Origin: Saccoglossus kowalevskii
Lineage: Eukaryota; Hemichordata; Enteropneusta; Harrimaniidae
Direction of reading: 5' to 3'
DNA length: 60,079 nt
Assembly: GCF_000003605.2 (NCBI RefSeq)
Contig: NW_003105101.1
Location: forward strand, 116,983 to 177,061
The notes beneath the pieces were generated by a model. It was not told the DNA's origin and did no database searches. It saw only the letters and a program-made list of their open reading frames with translations. Position numbers and translations under genes: made by a program. This document shows, piece by piece, positions 54,801 to 60,079 of the stretch. Positions within the stretch are counted from its first letter, which is position 1, and every line of letters starts with the position of its first letter.

Positions 54801-57046
54801 TAAAAGCCGTAAAAGGTAAAAGAGAAGTGAATACATTTCTGGGGGGGGGGGGTGAAATTATACAGACCCTTTTAGCATTATGTCTGTTGTACTTGAGAAA
54901 TTGTAATTCTTAAATTTATGATGTACCAGGTGAAATATGATTACAATCACAAGAACAAGAACAAGGGAGCTTTGTTGATCATTTCAACTAAGGGGTCATC
55001 CATTTAAAATCAAGGGAGTGGCTAAAAAGGGGGGTGCATTTTTTCGCAGTGCATTATCCATGAATTGTTATTTTATCTTGAATGCACCAACCTTTATTGC
55101 ATGCAATTACTGTCTCTCAGTGTTTAGCTTGTATTTTGTATTTTTTAACAAGCTTTGCAGTCACCCACCATGATGTCAAATGATCAACCCTTAATCACAA
55201 TGATGGTGACGAGCGTTAAGAACTGACGAATATGCCCATTTCAAATTTTGGGGTAACGATAACGTGTATTGCATTTATGTGAATTAAATATCATCTGAAT
55301 AACTCATGAGAAATTATTCTCGAAAATTTCCAGCAAAAAAACCCCACTTACTTGAGACTATTGCTTAATTTCATTCAGACGCCCGAAATTATTTTGAAAG
55401 TATTTTGAAAGCAACGCATTATACTTTAAAGCGCAGTGTAATGTAGAGCCACGCGACGCAGCGATGCAAGAACAGTTTCTGATCATGGTGTTATTAGCTT
55501 CAACATTAGCATAGTAATTTTATTTTATTCCTCAGAACCACGTGAGGCCAGACTGGTCAACGAGCCATGCACAAAGCTTCATTTAAAACAAGCCAGGTCT
55601 GTTTTAAATTTGATTTGATGTGAACCCTTTCTCTGATTACTAGATCGTGTCGACATTCAATCTTGATTAGATGACGAACACAAATCAATCAGAATACGTT
55701 ATTTTTGATTATCAAAATTAAGTTGAGGTCTCTTTTTACGCGGAGAGTTCGATGAGATCAAATTCATTCCATATTTATTAGTTTAGCTACAGAACGGCTG
55801 CGTTTCAATAGTAGTTTCAGTTTGTATCGCAGTGCTGTCAAGAACAACTAACGTTCTATACTACTACGAAGGCGACTGGGAATACATATCGTTGTCAGCG
55901 TTGACGTCTATTACATCACCAACACATTACTGTGCACGCATGCAGCCACATAGACTAAAGAAGCCTCGGCTGGTGCGATTCCACAGTCGTAGGCACGAAT
56001 AACAAAGAACTGGGCGTGTACAATTGAAACATTGTGCTCATATCCACAGTTTTCATTTTAAAGGCCAGCATGTATGAATTCGATCGAACAACGATAACGC
56101 ATGAAACCAGCGCAGCGGGGTAGCATGGCATGACACCCATACACACAGTTGTGACAAATGAGAATTGGAGATGACCCGACAAGATGTTACCGATTAATTC
56201 CGACAATTTAGCCTAAAACCCAAAAAAATCACATGCAAGTTTGCACATTATGGTGAACAGCGAGGGGGGATGTGTAGACTACGTTGACGTGTTTTATGTA
56301 TGTATCTATGAGCGTGTTAGTAATCTATCACCGTATAAATGGGAACATGCGAACACAGAATGAGACAGCCTCGCGACAATCTGTTTGCGTGGGAAAATGT
56401 AAAACTTTTAAATTTAGATATCAATTTTACTCTCTATTAAAGATTGTATCGCCGCTTCAGTGCAGCTGAAATTGGTTGTCTAATGGGGTCACTAAATGCA
56501 ATATAAGCAAACAGCATTAAATTACATAGAATTGAAAACAGCTCTGTGGTGGGATATATTCCCGGGTTGTACGTACGCAAACCTTAATAGATTTTGTTGC
56601 GTATATTGAATGACTGCGGTTCACTGCGGTACATCAATCGCTCCGGTTACGTGATATAATCAATATAGTCAGCGCAGTTCTAATATTAACGTTGTTCTGA
56701 AATTAATACTGCTAATAAATGAAATCAAGCGCGGATCTTGCGTATATTCTCTCGGGTTGTTCTTACGTTTCCCAGGTATAGACCTGATGACTGTTCACAT
56801 CTCGTATTGCTGGTAGTGTAGATGTCACCGTCAGTTCGGCGCTGACTCATGATAAATTGATAAAATATGGATGTATAAATAAATAAATAAATAAATATAC
56901 GAATAAATAAATAAACAAATGTGATATGGATACCTACCGATTTTTACTTCATCGGGGGGCACTCCATCTGAGGGTTGCTCTGTGAACAGACAATTGGCGA
57001 ACAGCATAGTGGATAGAATGAAAAGAGTAATATGAACAGTACCCAT
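12622..57046 (-). CDS. Ionotropic glutamate receptor, Asp-type (glycine/D-serine-like) pocket; complete gene, 14 exons
   Basis: Ligand-gated cation channel subunit of the plasma membrane. Exons in transcript order: 57046-56938, 30739-30578, 29082-28813, 28590-28325, 25018-24878, 18981-18778, 18128-18024, 17293-17159, 16184-15984, 15740-15387, 15087-14955, 14618-14202, 13608-13457, 12885-12622. Total 2913 bases, 970 residues, every phase consistent. Domains: signal peptide 1-25; LIVBP-like amino-terminal domain about 30-450; S1 about 455-570; M1 586-605; pore loop 636-656; M3 662-687 with TYTANLAAYLT (variant of SYTANLAAFLT); S2 695-825; M4 847-867; polar tail to 970. Pocket: Pro539, Thr541, Arg546 (the alpha-carboxylate Arg), Phe511, Trp761-Asp762. 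Asp instead of Glu at the last site is seen in GluN1, delta and some epsilon-type receptors. It could belong to the delta, phi or epsilon groups; only a phylogeny can decide. Confidence 0.93.
13008..13087 (-). mobile_element. MITE family 3, copy 2 (partial)
   Basis: Shares TGTACGTCGCTATGAGTCCC and ends GATGACCGCCGCCCTTTAA. The other end is lost. Lies between iGluR exons 13 and 14. Confidence 0.75.
13457..13608 (-). CDS. iGluR exon 13: M4 membrane segment
   Basis: TTTCCTAG acceptor, ATG/GTACGT donor. It encodes FHGMAGVFYCLFGGFAVGLL then VVVIEWCW, the M4 helix with its trailing Glu, followed by the basic cytoplasmic AYRERRDHKQM. If the donor were ignored a short extension ending in stop would follow; this could be an alternative C-terminus. 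Confidence 0.92.
14202..14618 (-). CDS. iGluR exon 12: S2 half of ligand-binding domain
   Basis: TTTCCAG acceptor, G/GTACGT donor, 417 bases. It encodes INSIDDLANSDIYFGTVADS, KVRNGKYAFIWDSAVLDY and GYGIGLQLNSP. AFIWDSAVL is the same as in GluN1 and close to the delta receptors. Trp761-Asp762 would contact the ligand amine. Positions equivalent to GluA2 Ser654-Thr655 are Gln715-Pro716. Two late cysteines (CDVRTVG and GDCQN) fit the conserved S2 disulphide. Confidence 0.95.
14955..15087 (-). CDS. iGluR exon 11: pore loop end and M3
   Basis: TTTTAG acceptor, G/GTAAGT donor, 44 codons plus one base. It encodes GAEYTPRCLSGRVVGGFWW and the M3 signature TYTANLAAYLTAARLNS. The signature differs from the usual SYTANLAAF at its first and last residues. 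Confidence 0.95.
15387..15740 (-). CDS. iGluR exon 10: S1 end, M1 and first half of pore loop
   Basis: TTTTACAG acceptor, 118 codons. It holds DWAVAPFTISYERQQTIDFT (ligand-contacting Pro, Thr and Arg), M1 (WIAIFVSMVACGVGVSLCSY) and the pore-loop start FWFAFASWTHQ. The donor used is CAG/GTCGGT, a weak site. A better-looking GTAAAT five bases further on would shift the frame. The exon therefore ends inside the pore loop, directly after His648-Gln649. Confidence 0.95.
15984..16184 (-). CDS. iGluR exon 9: S1 half of ligand-binding domain
   Basis: GTCTCAG acceptor, CGG/GTAAGG donor, 67 codons. It encodes EEPFMMVR, FHGFCKDLLDKLQ and VPDGNFGSLDPETGEWNGMV. These are the 'E.P', 'G(Y/F)C.DLL' and 'DG.(Y/F)G......WNGM' motifs of S1. 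The aromatic stacking residue that is Tyr450 in GluA2 is Phe511 here. Confidence 0.95.
16185..17158 (-). other. iGluR intron 8 with hairpin
   Basis: Contains a perfect 12-bp inverted repeat with a 6-base loop at 16843-16872. The rest is AT-rich and unremarkable. Confidence 0.6.
16843..16872. repeat. Perfect 12-bp stem hairpin
   Basis: CACAGTCACTCT, loop CCTAGT, AGAGTGACTGTG. Lies in iGluR intron 8 and is not part of any repeat family seen here. Confidence 0.9.
17159..17293 (-). CDS. iGluR exon 8: linker and first strand of the ligand-binding domain
   Basis: TTCCCAG acceptor, TTG/GTGAGT donor, 45 codons. It starts IGEWRTKGDIDVNSS, passes an acidic linker and ends NTTLIITTIL, the conserved 'LI(V/I)TTIL' strand that begins S1. 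The following exon opens with EEPF, as in AMPA/kainate/delta receptors. Confidence 0.93.
18024..18128 (-). CDS. iGluR exon 7: end of amino-terminal domain
   Basis: Acceptor TTATAG, donor GTAAGT, 35 codons. It encodes VSGPGTARYLNFTHTRTPAV then YDIVNFKANGTIQ, the 'F.G..G...F...G.R....Y.I.N.' pattern that closes the domain. The next exon opens with IGEW. Confidence 0.88.
18778..18981 (-). CDS. iGluR exon 6: amino-terminal domain
   Basis: TTTTTTGTCAG acceptor, CAG/GTAGTG donor, 68 codons. It encodes VSLQPFVYHIFDAILAVAYA, matching the 'Y..DA(V/I)..(V/I)A.A' helix of LIVBP-like domains, then an acidic Pro-rich loop and SVLMQYLEQ. Confidence 0.9.
18982..24877 (-). other. iGluR intron 5 (5.9 kb)
   Basis: Contains an interspersed repeat (19340-19660), a G homopolymer tract (20766-20778), TGACGTCA palindromes at 19523, 20547, 21371 and 22733, and an open, coding-like minus-strand stretch near 21610-21800. 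Otherwise AT-rich and without a recognisable gene. Confidence 0.6.
19340..19660 (+). repeat. Interspersed repeat family 7, copy 2
   Basis: Same landmarks in the same order as copy 1 (TCATCAAATGTGTACAGCTC, TTGTCGAATCCCACGCGATG, AGGACCTTTGTTTGTCGTGT). Lies in iGluR intron 5. Confidence 0.7.
24878..25018 (-). CDS. iGluR exon 5: amino-terminal domain
   Basis: ACTCAG acceptor and GTAAGT donor, 47 codons, phase 0/0. It encodes PGLYDTNGTIPSFLLGMVGT then RPSIGNGELAEVLHKYW. The 'G..G..P' segment after the 'WI.TD' strand is the expected next element of the domain. It includes N-glycosylation sequons (NGT). Confidence 0.88.
25868..25935 (+). repeat. Imperfect triplet repeat (GAC/GAN)
   Basis: Runs of GACGACGACGACAAGAAC and GATGACGACGAGGACGAGGA: a decayed trinucleotide microsatellite in intron 4. 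Confidence 0.75.
27254..27555 (+). mobile_element. Decayed CR1/L2-type LINE reverse transcriptase fragment
   Basis: Two pieces of RT are readable in different frames. First, TPIIKKLFFDSKVFKHHRLE followed by SLPFLSTIFEKVIVSKPIE matches the 'TP..KK......NYRPIS.LPFLSKI.EKVV' start of the RT domain and the later ALIQSVY ('FQSAY'). Second, LDYYNALFQSLPAKHIKPLD then HAQNIATRIAD matches the 'LDYCN.LL.GLP...I..LQ.VQN.AARL' thumb region. Stops, frame changes and the loss of the palm between the pieces show an inactive, internally deleted copy. Confidence 0.75.
28325..28590 (-). CDS. iGluR exon 4: amino-terminal domain
   Basis: TTTCTAG acceptor, ATG/GTGAGA donor, 266 bases. It encodes VNGLVREFHTMAVERDWSIV and later IRSKGVRIVLLHCHALYANV, then AERLGMTGKGWAWIATDIV. 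These are the second-lobe strand 'G.R.(I/V)(V/L)' and the 'W(I/A)..D' strand of LIVBP-like domains. Confidence 0.92.
28813..29082 (-). CDS. iGluR exon 3: amino-terminal domain
   Basis: The acceptor at TCCAG (29083-29087) is chosen because it alone gives the required phase and the family-like VCRQVSKEIVTMVGPLSSQG. A nearer CAG at 29074-29076 would break the frame. It continues IPQIAILATDSLLSLH and LVDLVEHFKWTRFAIL, the hinge and 'W..(V/F)AI(L/I)' strand of the domain. The donor is G/GTTAGT. Confidence 0.92.
29083..30577 (-). other. iGluR intron 2 (1.5 kb)
   Basis: AT-rich sequence between exons 2 and 3 with nothing recognisable beyond a single TTAAAGG-type repeat edge near 29203. Confidence 0.5.
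30578..30739 (-). CDS. iGluR exon 2: amino-terminal domain
   Basis: TTTTTTCTAG acceptor and consensus GTAAGT donor, 162 bases, phases 1/1. It encodes VLLEEDPSESEILALVLAAK then YVNENPSILPF. The 'A..YVNEN..ILP' helix-turn is typical of the first lobe of the iGluR amino-terminal domain. Confidence 0.9.
34565..34721 (+). mobile_element. MITE family 2, copy 1 (TTAA-flanked)
   Basis: The left end TTAAAGAGGAAGGGTCGTCA and the right end GGTGACGACTCCCCCGCTTT plus AA are inverted copies (about 30 bp with the GCGCA-CGCG edge). The interior GCTAAAAACGCAAAGGCTCA is shared with the copies at 40772 and 43205. Confidence 0.85.
36755..37170 (+). repeat. Degenerate decamer satellite (CATTCGTACA)
   Basis: Dense array of ACATTCGTACA-like units, e.g. 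CGTACACATTCGTACA, with a higher-order period of 49-61 bp marked by TAACAGTCGT at 36942, 36991 and 37052. Both strands are open as a result, which produces spurious Cys/Tyr/Val-rich reading frames. Confidence 0.85.
39328..39725 (+). repeat. 51-bp minisatellite, about 8 copies, open on both strands
   Basis: The unit contains CCCATTACATCAGCAATACA then CATCGCAGTTCAACATAAC. 51 is divisible by three, so one frame reads ITTPITSAIHPSTSQFN repeatedly and the other strand DGCIADVMGVVMLNCDV. The long open frame is explained by the repeat and is not evidence of a gene. Confidence 0.9.
40772..40905 (-). mobile_element. MITE family 2, copy 2 (inverted, one end lost)
   Basis: Carries TGAGCCTTTGCGTTTTTAGC and the end GGTGACGCCTCTCCCGCTTT-AA. 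The opposite end stops at GCGCATGCG without the TTAAAG tail. Confidence 0.8.
43205..43358 (+). mobile_element. MITE family 2, copy 3
   Basis: The left end TTAAAGTGGGAGGGTCGTCA and right end GTAACGACTCCTCCGCTTTA-A are inverted repeats with TTAA at both edges. The interior is nearly the same as copy 1. Confidence 0.85.
43780..43911 (+). mobile_element. MITE family 3, copy 3
   Basis: TTAAAGGGCGGCAGTTGTCG at the left and GCGACGACCACTGCGCTTTA-A at the right, TTAA at both edges. Interior TAGCGACGTATACAACGCGT. Confidence 0.88.
45065..45300 (+). repeat. 32-bp minisatellite, about 7 copies
   Basis: Unit CAATATACACCGGGAACGAG then CCTGGGGCTATC, decaying at both ends. GC-rich compared with its surroundings. 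Confidence 0.9.
45720..45985 (+). repeat. Degenerate tandem repeat (TTATGTATTTTCTGAAAGCT)
   Basis: TTATGTATTTTCTRAAAGCTTATTA-like units recur about 7 times at uneven spacing. Confidence 0.7.
47012..47260 (+). repeat. Interspersed repeat family 6, copy 2
   Basis: Carries ACATCTGTCACCGTAACGCC, GGGTATTTTCATCCTATCAT and ATAAGCGTCCTCTAATAATA, matching copy 1 with scattered changes and a shorter right half. Confidence 0.7.
48303..48349 (+). repeat. (AAAT)n microsatellite
   Basis: About eight AAAT units, then decay. Confidence 0.9.
51334..51466 (+). mobile_element. MITE family 3, copy 4
   Basis: Almost the same as the copy at 43780, including the interior TACATTGTTTATTTACAT. The close match implies recent activity of the family. 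Confidence 0.88.
53041..53142 (-). mobile_element. MITE family 1, copy 6 (half, inverted)
   Basis: Reverse-complement of the left half: GCTGGATTTTATTTTC then GAATCATTCCTTCAGCGAAA, ending AAAATAAAGTATTTCACAG. The distal arm is missing. Confidence 0.75.
53227..53466 (-). pseudogene. iGluR amino-terminal-domain-like fragment inside intron 1
   Basis: The open frame includes PFTIKPDISLTSELAIITIN, SLLTLHEESPDIIYRTS and ILFTR. It parallels exon 3 of the host gene, where IPQIAILATDSLLSLHQ is followed by TSPDYI and a second 'FAIL' strand: A-I-x-x-T/x-x-S-L-L-x-L-H plus a TS about 10-12 residues later. It is on the same strand as the host gene. No good acceptor/donor pair is evident and phases would not insert cleanly. 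Most likely a relic of a duplicated receptor exon; a cryptic exon or chance similarity is possible. Confidence 0.45.
53592..54015. mobile_element. MITE family 4 (TAGGCCAGACTTTTTT ends), full-length copy
   Basis: Left TTAGGCCAGACTTTTTTTAT-CC and right GGAATAAAAAAGTCTGGCTTA are inverted repeats of about 28 bp including TTTGTTTC. The 424-bp body is non-coding. A second copy, inverted relative to this one, lies at 4027. Confidence 0.85.
54841..54852 (+). repeat. G homopolymer
   Basis: Run of 12 G, a likely assembly weak point. A similar run lies at 20766-20778. Confidence 0.85.
56873..56920 (+). repeat. (AAAT)n microsatellite next to iGluR exon 1
   Basis: Two runs of AAAT split by ATACG, about 18 bp beyond the exon 1 donor. 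Confidence 0.9.
56938..57046 (-). CDS. iGluR exon 1: start codon and signal peptide
   Basis: ATG at 57046 sits in a strong Kozak context (GCCATGG). It encodes MGTVHITLFILSTMLFANCL, a classic hydrophobic signal peptide, then a short acidic linker ending DEVKIG. The donor is G/GTAGGT. The one leftover base joins exon 2 to give VKIG/VLLEED, the beta-strand that opens LIVBP-like domains ('IKIG.L'). That junction, across 26 kb, is what assigns this exon to the receptor. Confidence 0.85.
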
Positions 57047-59549
57047 GGCCAAGCGTGATGTTATTTATCGCATCCCAGCGTCCGATTAATCAAGTCAACA
57101 GATAAAATCCTTAATTTGTGATGCGATGACGGTTGTGACTGTAAAACAACGATGCACGTCATCCGGTAAACACACCCGACTCGTTCTCCATACCACTTGG
57201 CTCGCGCACTCCGACTATTTGAATAATTTATGTGGTTTACTTTTTTTTAAAACGCCGACAGCCTGGGCATTGAGGGAGAACCCAGCGTGCGTGAAAGATT
57301 CCCGTTTTGTTGAACAGCGCCCTCGTTATACGTGTATTTTGTTCTCGTGTACGTATTTGGACTGAATTCAGGGTAAAATCACACTTACAAGCGCATATTC
57401 GAGCAAAAACATCGGTTTATTAATAACGTGTTGATATGCATAACAATATCATAGTAAAATGGCTTTTCAACCCCCCAACGTCCGGTTCGTAAATCCCTCT
57501 CTCCGTCCGTTTATGTTCGTCTATGATCTCTTTTTTTTTATTAAAACATAAAACATGGGATGGGATGGTGTGAAGTATTACAAGGTCACATTGACCTATA
57601 TATAGATAATAGAGAATAGAGTGTTTGTTGTCGTGACATTATGTATATTTATTTTCATTTGAATAACATATTAGTATATTGCTTTATATTCTGGTGTACA
57701 TTTCATAACACGAATTGCTAGTACATTGTTACAATACTTCCTACTGAATACTGGCGCGATATGAACAACTGCTAGTACGTTGATTAATTGAATGATTGAT
57801 TGGAATAATATTGGCGTATAAGCGCGATGACGTAATTGACAGACCACGTGATTTAAGTTTTCGGCAAAGACTGCAAAAAGTGCGTGGTTCTTTGATGCCT
57901 TAAAATAAAAAAAAAATCAATAAAAACTTAAATAATTTGACAGTAAAGAATTATTTACGTTTCACATTGTGGAAATTGCGTGTTGTCTTATCAAACATAT
58001 CTCCACCAGTCAAGGTTTGTTATCCTTCGCCCCTGGATGGTCGGCTTCGGCGAAACCGTTCGAAACGGATGTTGTATCCAACAGGATATTTTTATTTAAA
58101 AAAAAGTGCAGTGAGTACTTATTTAAATTGTTAAATTAATTATTTTACGCGCGAGTTCTTACAAAAAAATATTCAAACACGAATGTCATTCGGCTGTAAA
58201 TGCATACTTGGTTTGAAATATCGGTGTACTCGGGAGGGCAAAACACGGTCAAAAAACTGAGCAGGAAAATCAAATTGTAAATTTATGCACTACACATCCG
58301 GGTCAGCAATATTATATTCGTCATCATCTTCGATTATATAATAGTACGCCACATGTTCTGGTTGACAAGTTATTTTCCGAAATTAGGACATTTCAATATT
58401 ATGGATTATCGACAATTGACTTTAGAGGGCGCACTGTTTAATAATTTCACATTGGTACGGCCAAGTGGGGATAGTGTAGAATACAGAAGGGGTACAACAA
58501 TGGAAACATAAAATGTATGTGCGCTAGGATATTTAAATCCCAATCCTTTCCATACAGCCGAAATACAAAAATTCCCCTCGGGGATAAATTTACCTTACGA
58601 AAATGTCCTACAGGATTTCAAAGTATTCCTATAAGAATTTTCTTAAGTATTACTGAATTTTATTTTTTAATTATAGGAATTTTAAAAGTTTTAGATTGTG
58701 TCTTTCATTGGTAACAAAACTCAACTTAATAGCTCAAAAACACAGTCAGTTGGCTCACAAGTGATAATAAAATAAATGCGATAATTGCTAGTTGTCTATT
58801 TATTTAGTTAGTTTCATAGTGACCCCATGTAGTAATTATCACACTTGTGGGCCAGCTGACACTGTGAGTGTAAATTGTACAGTCCTATTTTCATAATCTT
58901 ACCATGATTGCTTAAAGGGGAAGTTAAGCCAAACACAATGCTCCCTCAAAAAAGAGCTTCACAAATGTTGGAGAATGCAATTCACGAAATCATTTTCTCA
59001 ATTTCAGACAACAGTGGATATGATGTCATACTTTACCCATAATCCATTGCTGAAGAATCAAGATGGTGGACTACATATATTAATTTAAAGTTGAATATCT
59101 AGAGAATGAAAAATCTGTAAACTGCATGTTCTTACATTTTCCAAGCTCTTTCATCTGGGAGTATTATGTTTAAGTATAATAGAAATTTTAGTATTAAGTA
59201 CATACTGGTATATACCTTCCAAACTTTGTTCACAGTGAGTGACTTTTTACACTAATATAAAATTTATAGTATGTATTGTAATTGTGTATTTCCCAATAAT
59301 GTAATAATATTTTTCATCATCTGGAAGTGCAATTTCTCCGCAAAAATGATAATTTTCAGTTATCCATTGAGACTGTCCGATAGGAGTTTAAAAAAAATTC
59401 ACATTTGATTTTAATGTATGATTTTTAGTTTGTCAGATAGAACAATATAGTAGATACAGTTGGCCCTATTTATATTTTGTGTCTAAAACACTCACTATAA
59501 GAATACTCTTATAATTATTCCTACAAGGATGCTATTTGAATTTGTTAGT
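57047..59549. other. Region upstream of the iGluR start
   Basis: Should contain the promoter and 5' UTR of the receptor (transcribed leftwards), but I see no unambiguous TATA or initiator element. 57100-57350 is more GC-rich than its surroundings. A fold-back element lies at 58741-58866, a TTAAAGGGG-type repeat edge near 58914, and short stretches resembling the terminal 33-bp satellite at 58605-58640. Confidence 0.4.
58741..58866. mobile_element. Fold-back element with 30-bp inverted ends
   Basis: CACAGTCAGTTGGCTCACAA-GTGATAAT at the left pairs with ATTATCACACTTGTGGGCCA-GCTGACACTGTG at the right, allowing two small gaps. 126 bp with an AT-rich centre. No clear target duplication. Confidence 0.7.
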
Positions 59550-59559
59550 ATTCTCATAA

Positions 59560-60079
59560 GCATAAGCAACTATTGGATTCCTTCAGTATTCTTATAACAC
59601 TGCTGTAGAATTCCATCAGTGTTCCTATAAGACCACTATAGGATTTCTTTGTTGTTCCTATAAGACTACTATAGGATTTCTTTGTTGTTCCTATAAGACC
59701 ACTATAGGATTTCTTTGTTGTTCCTATAAGACCACTATAGGATTTCTTTTTTGTTCCTATAAGACTGCTATAGGATTTCTTTGTTGTTCTCATAAAACTG
59801 CTATAGGATTTCTTTGTTGTTCCTATAAGATCACTATAGGATTTCTTTATTGTTCCTATAAGACCACTATAGGATTTCTTTGTTGTTCCTATAATACTAT
59901 AGGATTTCTTTTTTGTTCCTATAAGACCACTATAGGATTTCTTTTTTGTTCCTATAAGACTGCTATAGGATTTCTTTTTTGTTCCTATAAGACCACTATA
60001 GGATTTCTTTGTTGTTCCTATAAGACCACTATAGGATTTCTTTTTTGTTCCTATAAGACCACTATAGGATTTCTTTTTT
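59560..60079 (+). repeat. 33-bp satellite running off the right edge
   Basis: Unit ACTATAGGATTTCTTTGTTG then TTCCTATAAGACC, about 15 copies, one shortened near 59895. Each unit joint forms CCTATA-N7-TATAGG, a 6-bp inverted repeat. 33 is a multiple of three, so the minus strand stays open (KKSYSGLIGTT). Confidence 0.92.

Larger units (their letters stand above)
30740..56937 (-). other. Giant first intron (26.2 kb) of the iGluR gene
   Basis: Lies between the signal-peptide exon and the rest of the gene. No further exon is needed because phases join exactly. It carries minisatellites (36755-37170, 39328-39725, 45065-45300, 45720-45985), several MITEs (34565, 40772, 43205, 43780, 51334, 53041, 53592), a repeat at 47012 and an amino-terminal-domain-like relic at 53227-53466. 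The rest is AT-rich unique sequence in which I see no gene. Confidence 0.8.

Overview
The window is animal nuclear DNA: AT-rich, with exons of 80-420 bp separated by long introns, GT/AG splice sites whose phases match, no bacterial-style operons, and a heavy load of short non-autonomous DNA transposons and minisatellites. The two genes, an Asp-type ionotropic glutamate receptor and a CTCF-like GCGCCCTCTA word scattered through introns suggest a marine invertebrate deuterostome. A hemichordate or cephalochordate is my guess, at low to moderate confidence; no single base proves it.

Left third (about 0.9-10.3 kb, + strand): a PARPBP/PARI-like gene (PCNA-interacting regulator of homologous recombination). 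At least eight exons can be joined in phase, ending in a canonical PIP box at the extreme C-terminus. The first exon(s) are missing or not recognisable. One exon carries an apparent one-base frameshift in an A6 run (1462-1467). The introns are packed with MITE-like elements.

12.6-57.05 kb, minus strand: one complete ionotropic glutamate receptor gene of 14 coding exons whose phases all agree, giving a 970-residue protein: signal peptide, LIVBP-like amino-terminal domain, S1, M1, pore loop, M3, S2, M4 and an 88-codon cytoplasmic tail exon. Its pocket has the Trp-Asp pair found in glycine/D-serine-type subunits and lacks the Ser/Thr pair of AMPA/kainate receptors. A histidine sits at the Q/R/N pore position. 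The signal-peptide exon lies 26 kb upstream of exon 2, and that giant intron holds most of the repeats, an amino-terminal-domain-like relic near 53.3 kb and several minisatellites. The two genes are convergent (tail to tail), with about 2.8 kb between stop codons.

Repeats: at least seven families of short inverted-repeat elements (several with TTAA at both ends), a decayed CR1/L2-type LINE reverse-transcriptase fragment, and tandem arrays of 154, 51, 33, 32 and about 10 bp. The 33-bp array runs off the right edge. No tRNA, rRNA or CRISPR was seen. All exon calls are by eye from translation, splice motifs and family knowledge; no database search was run.
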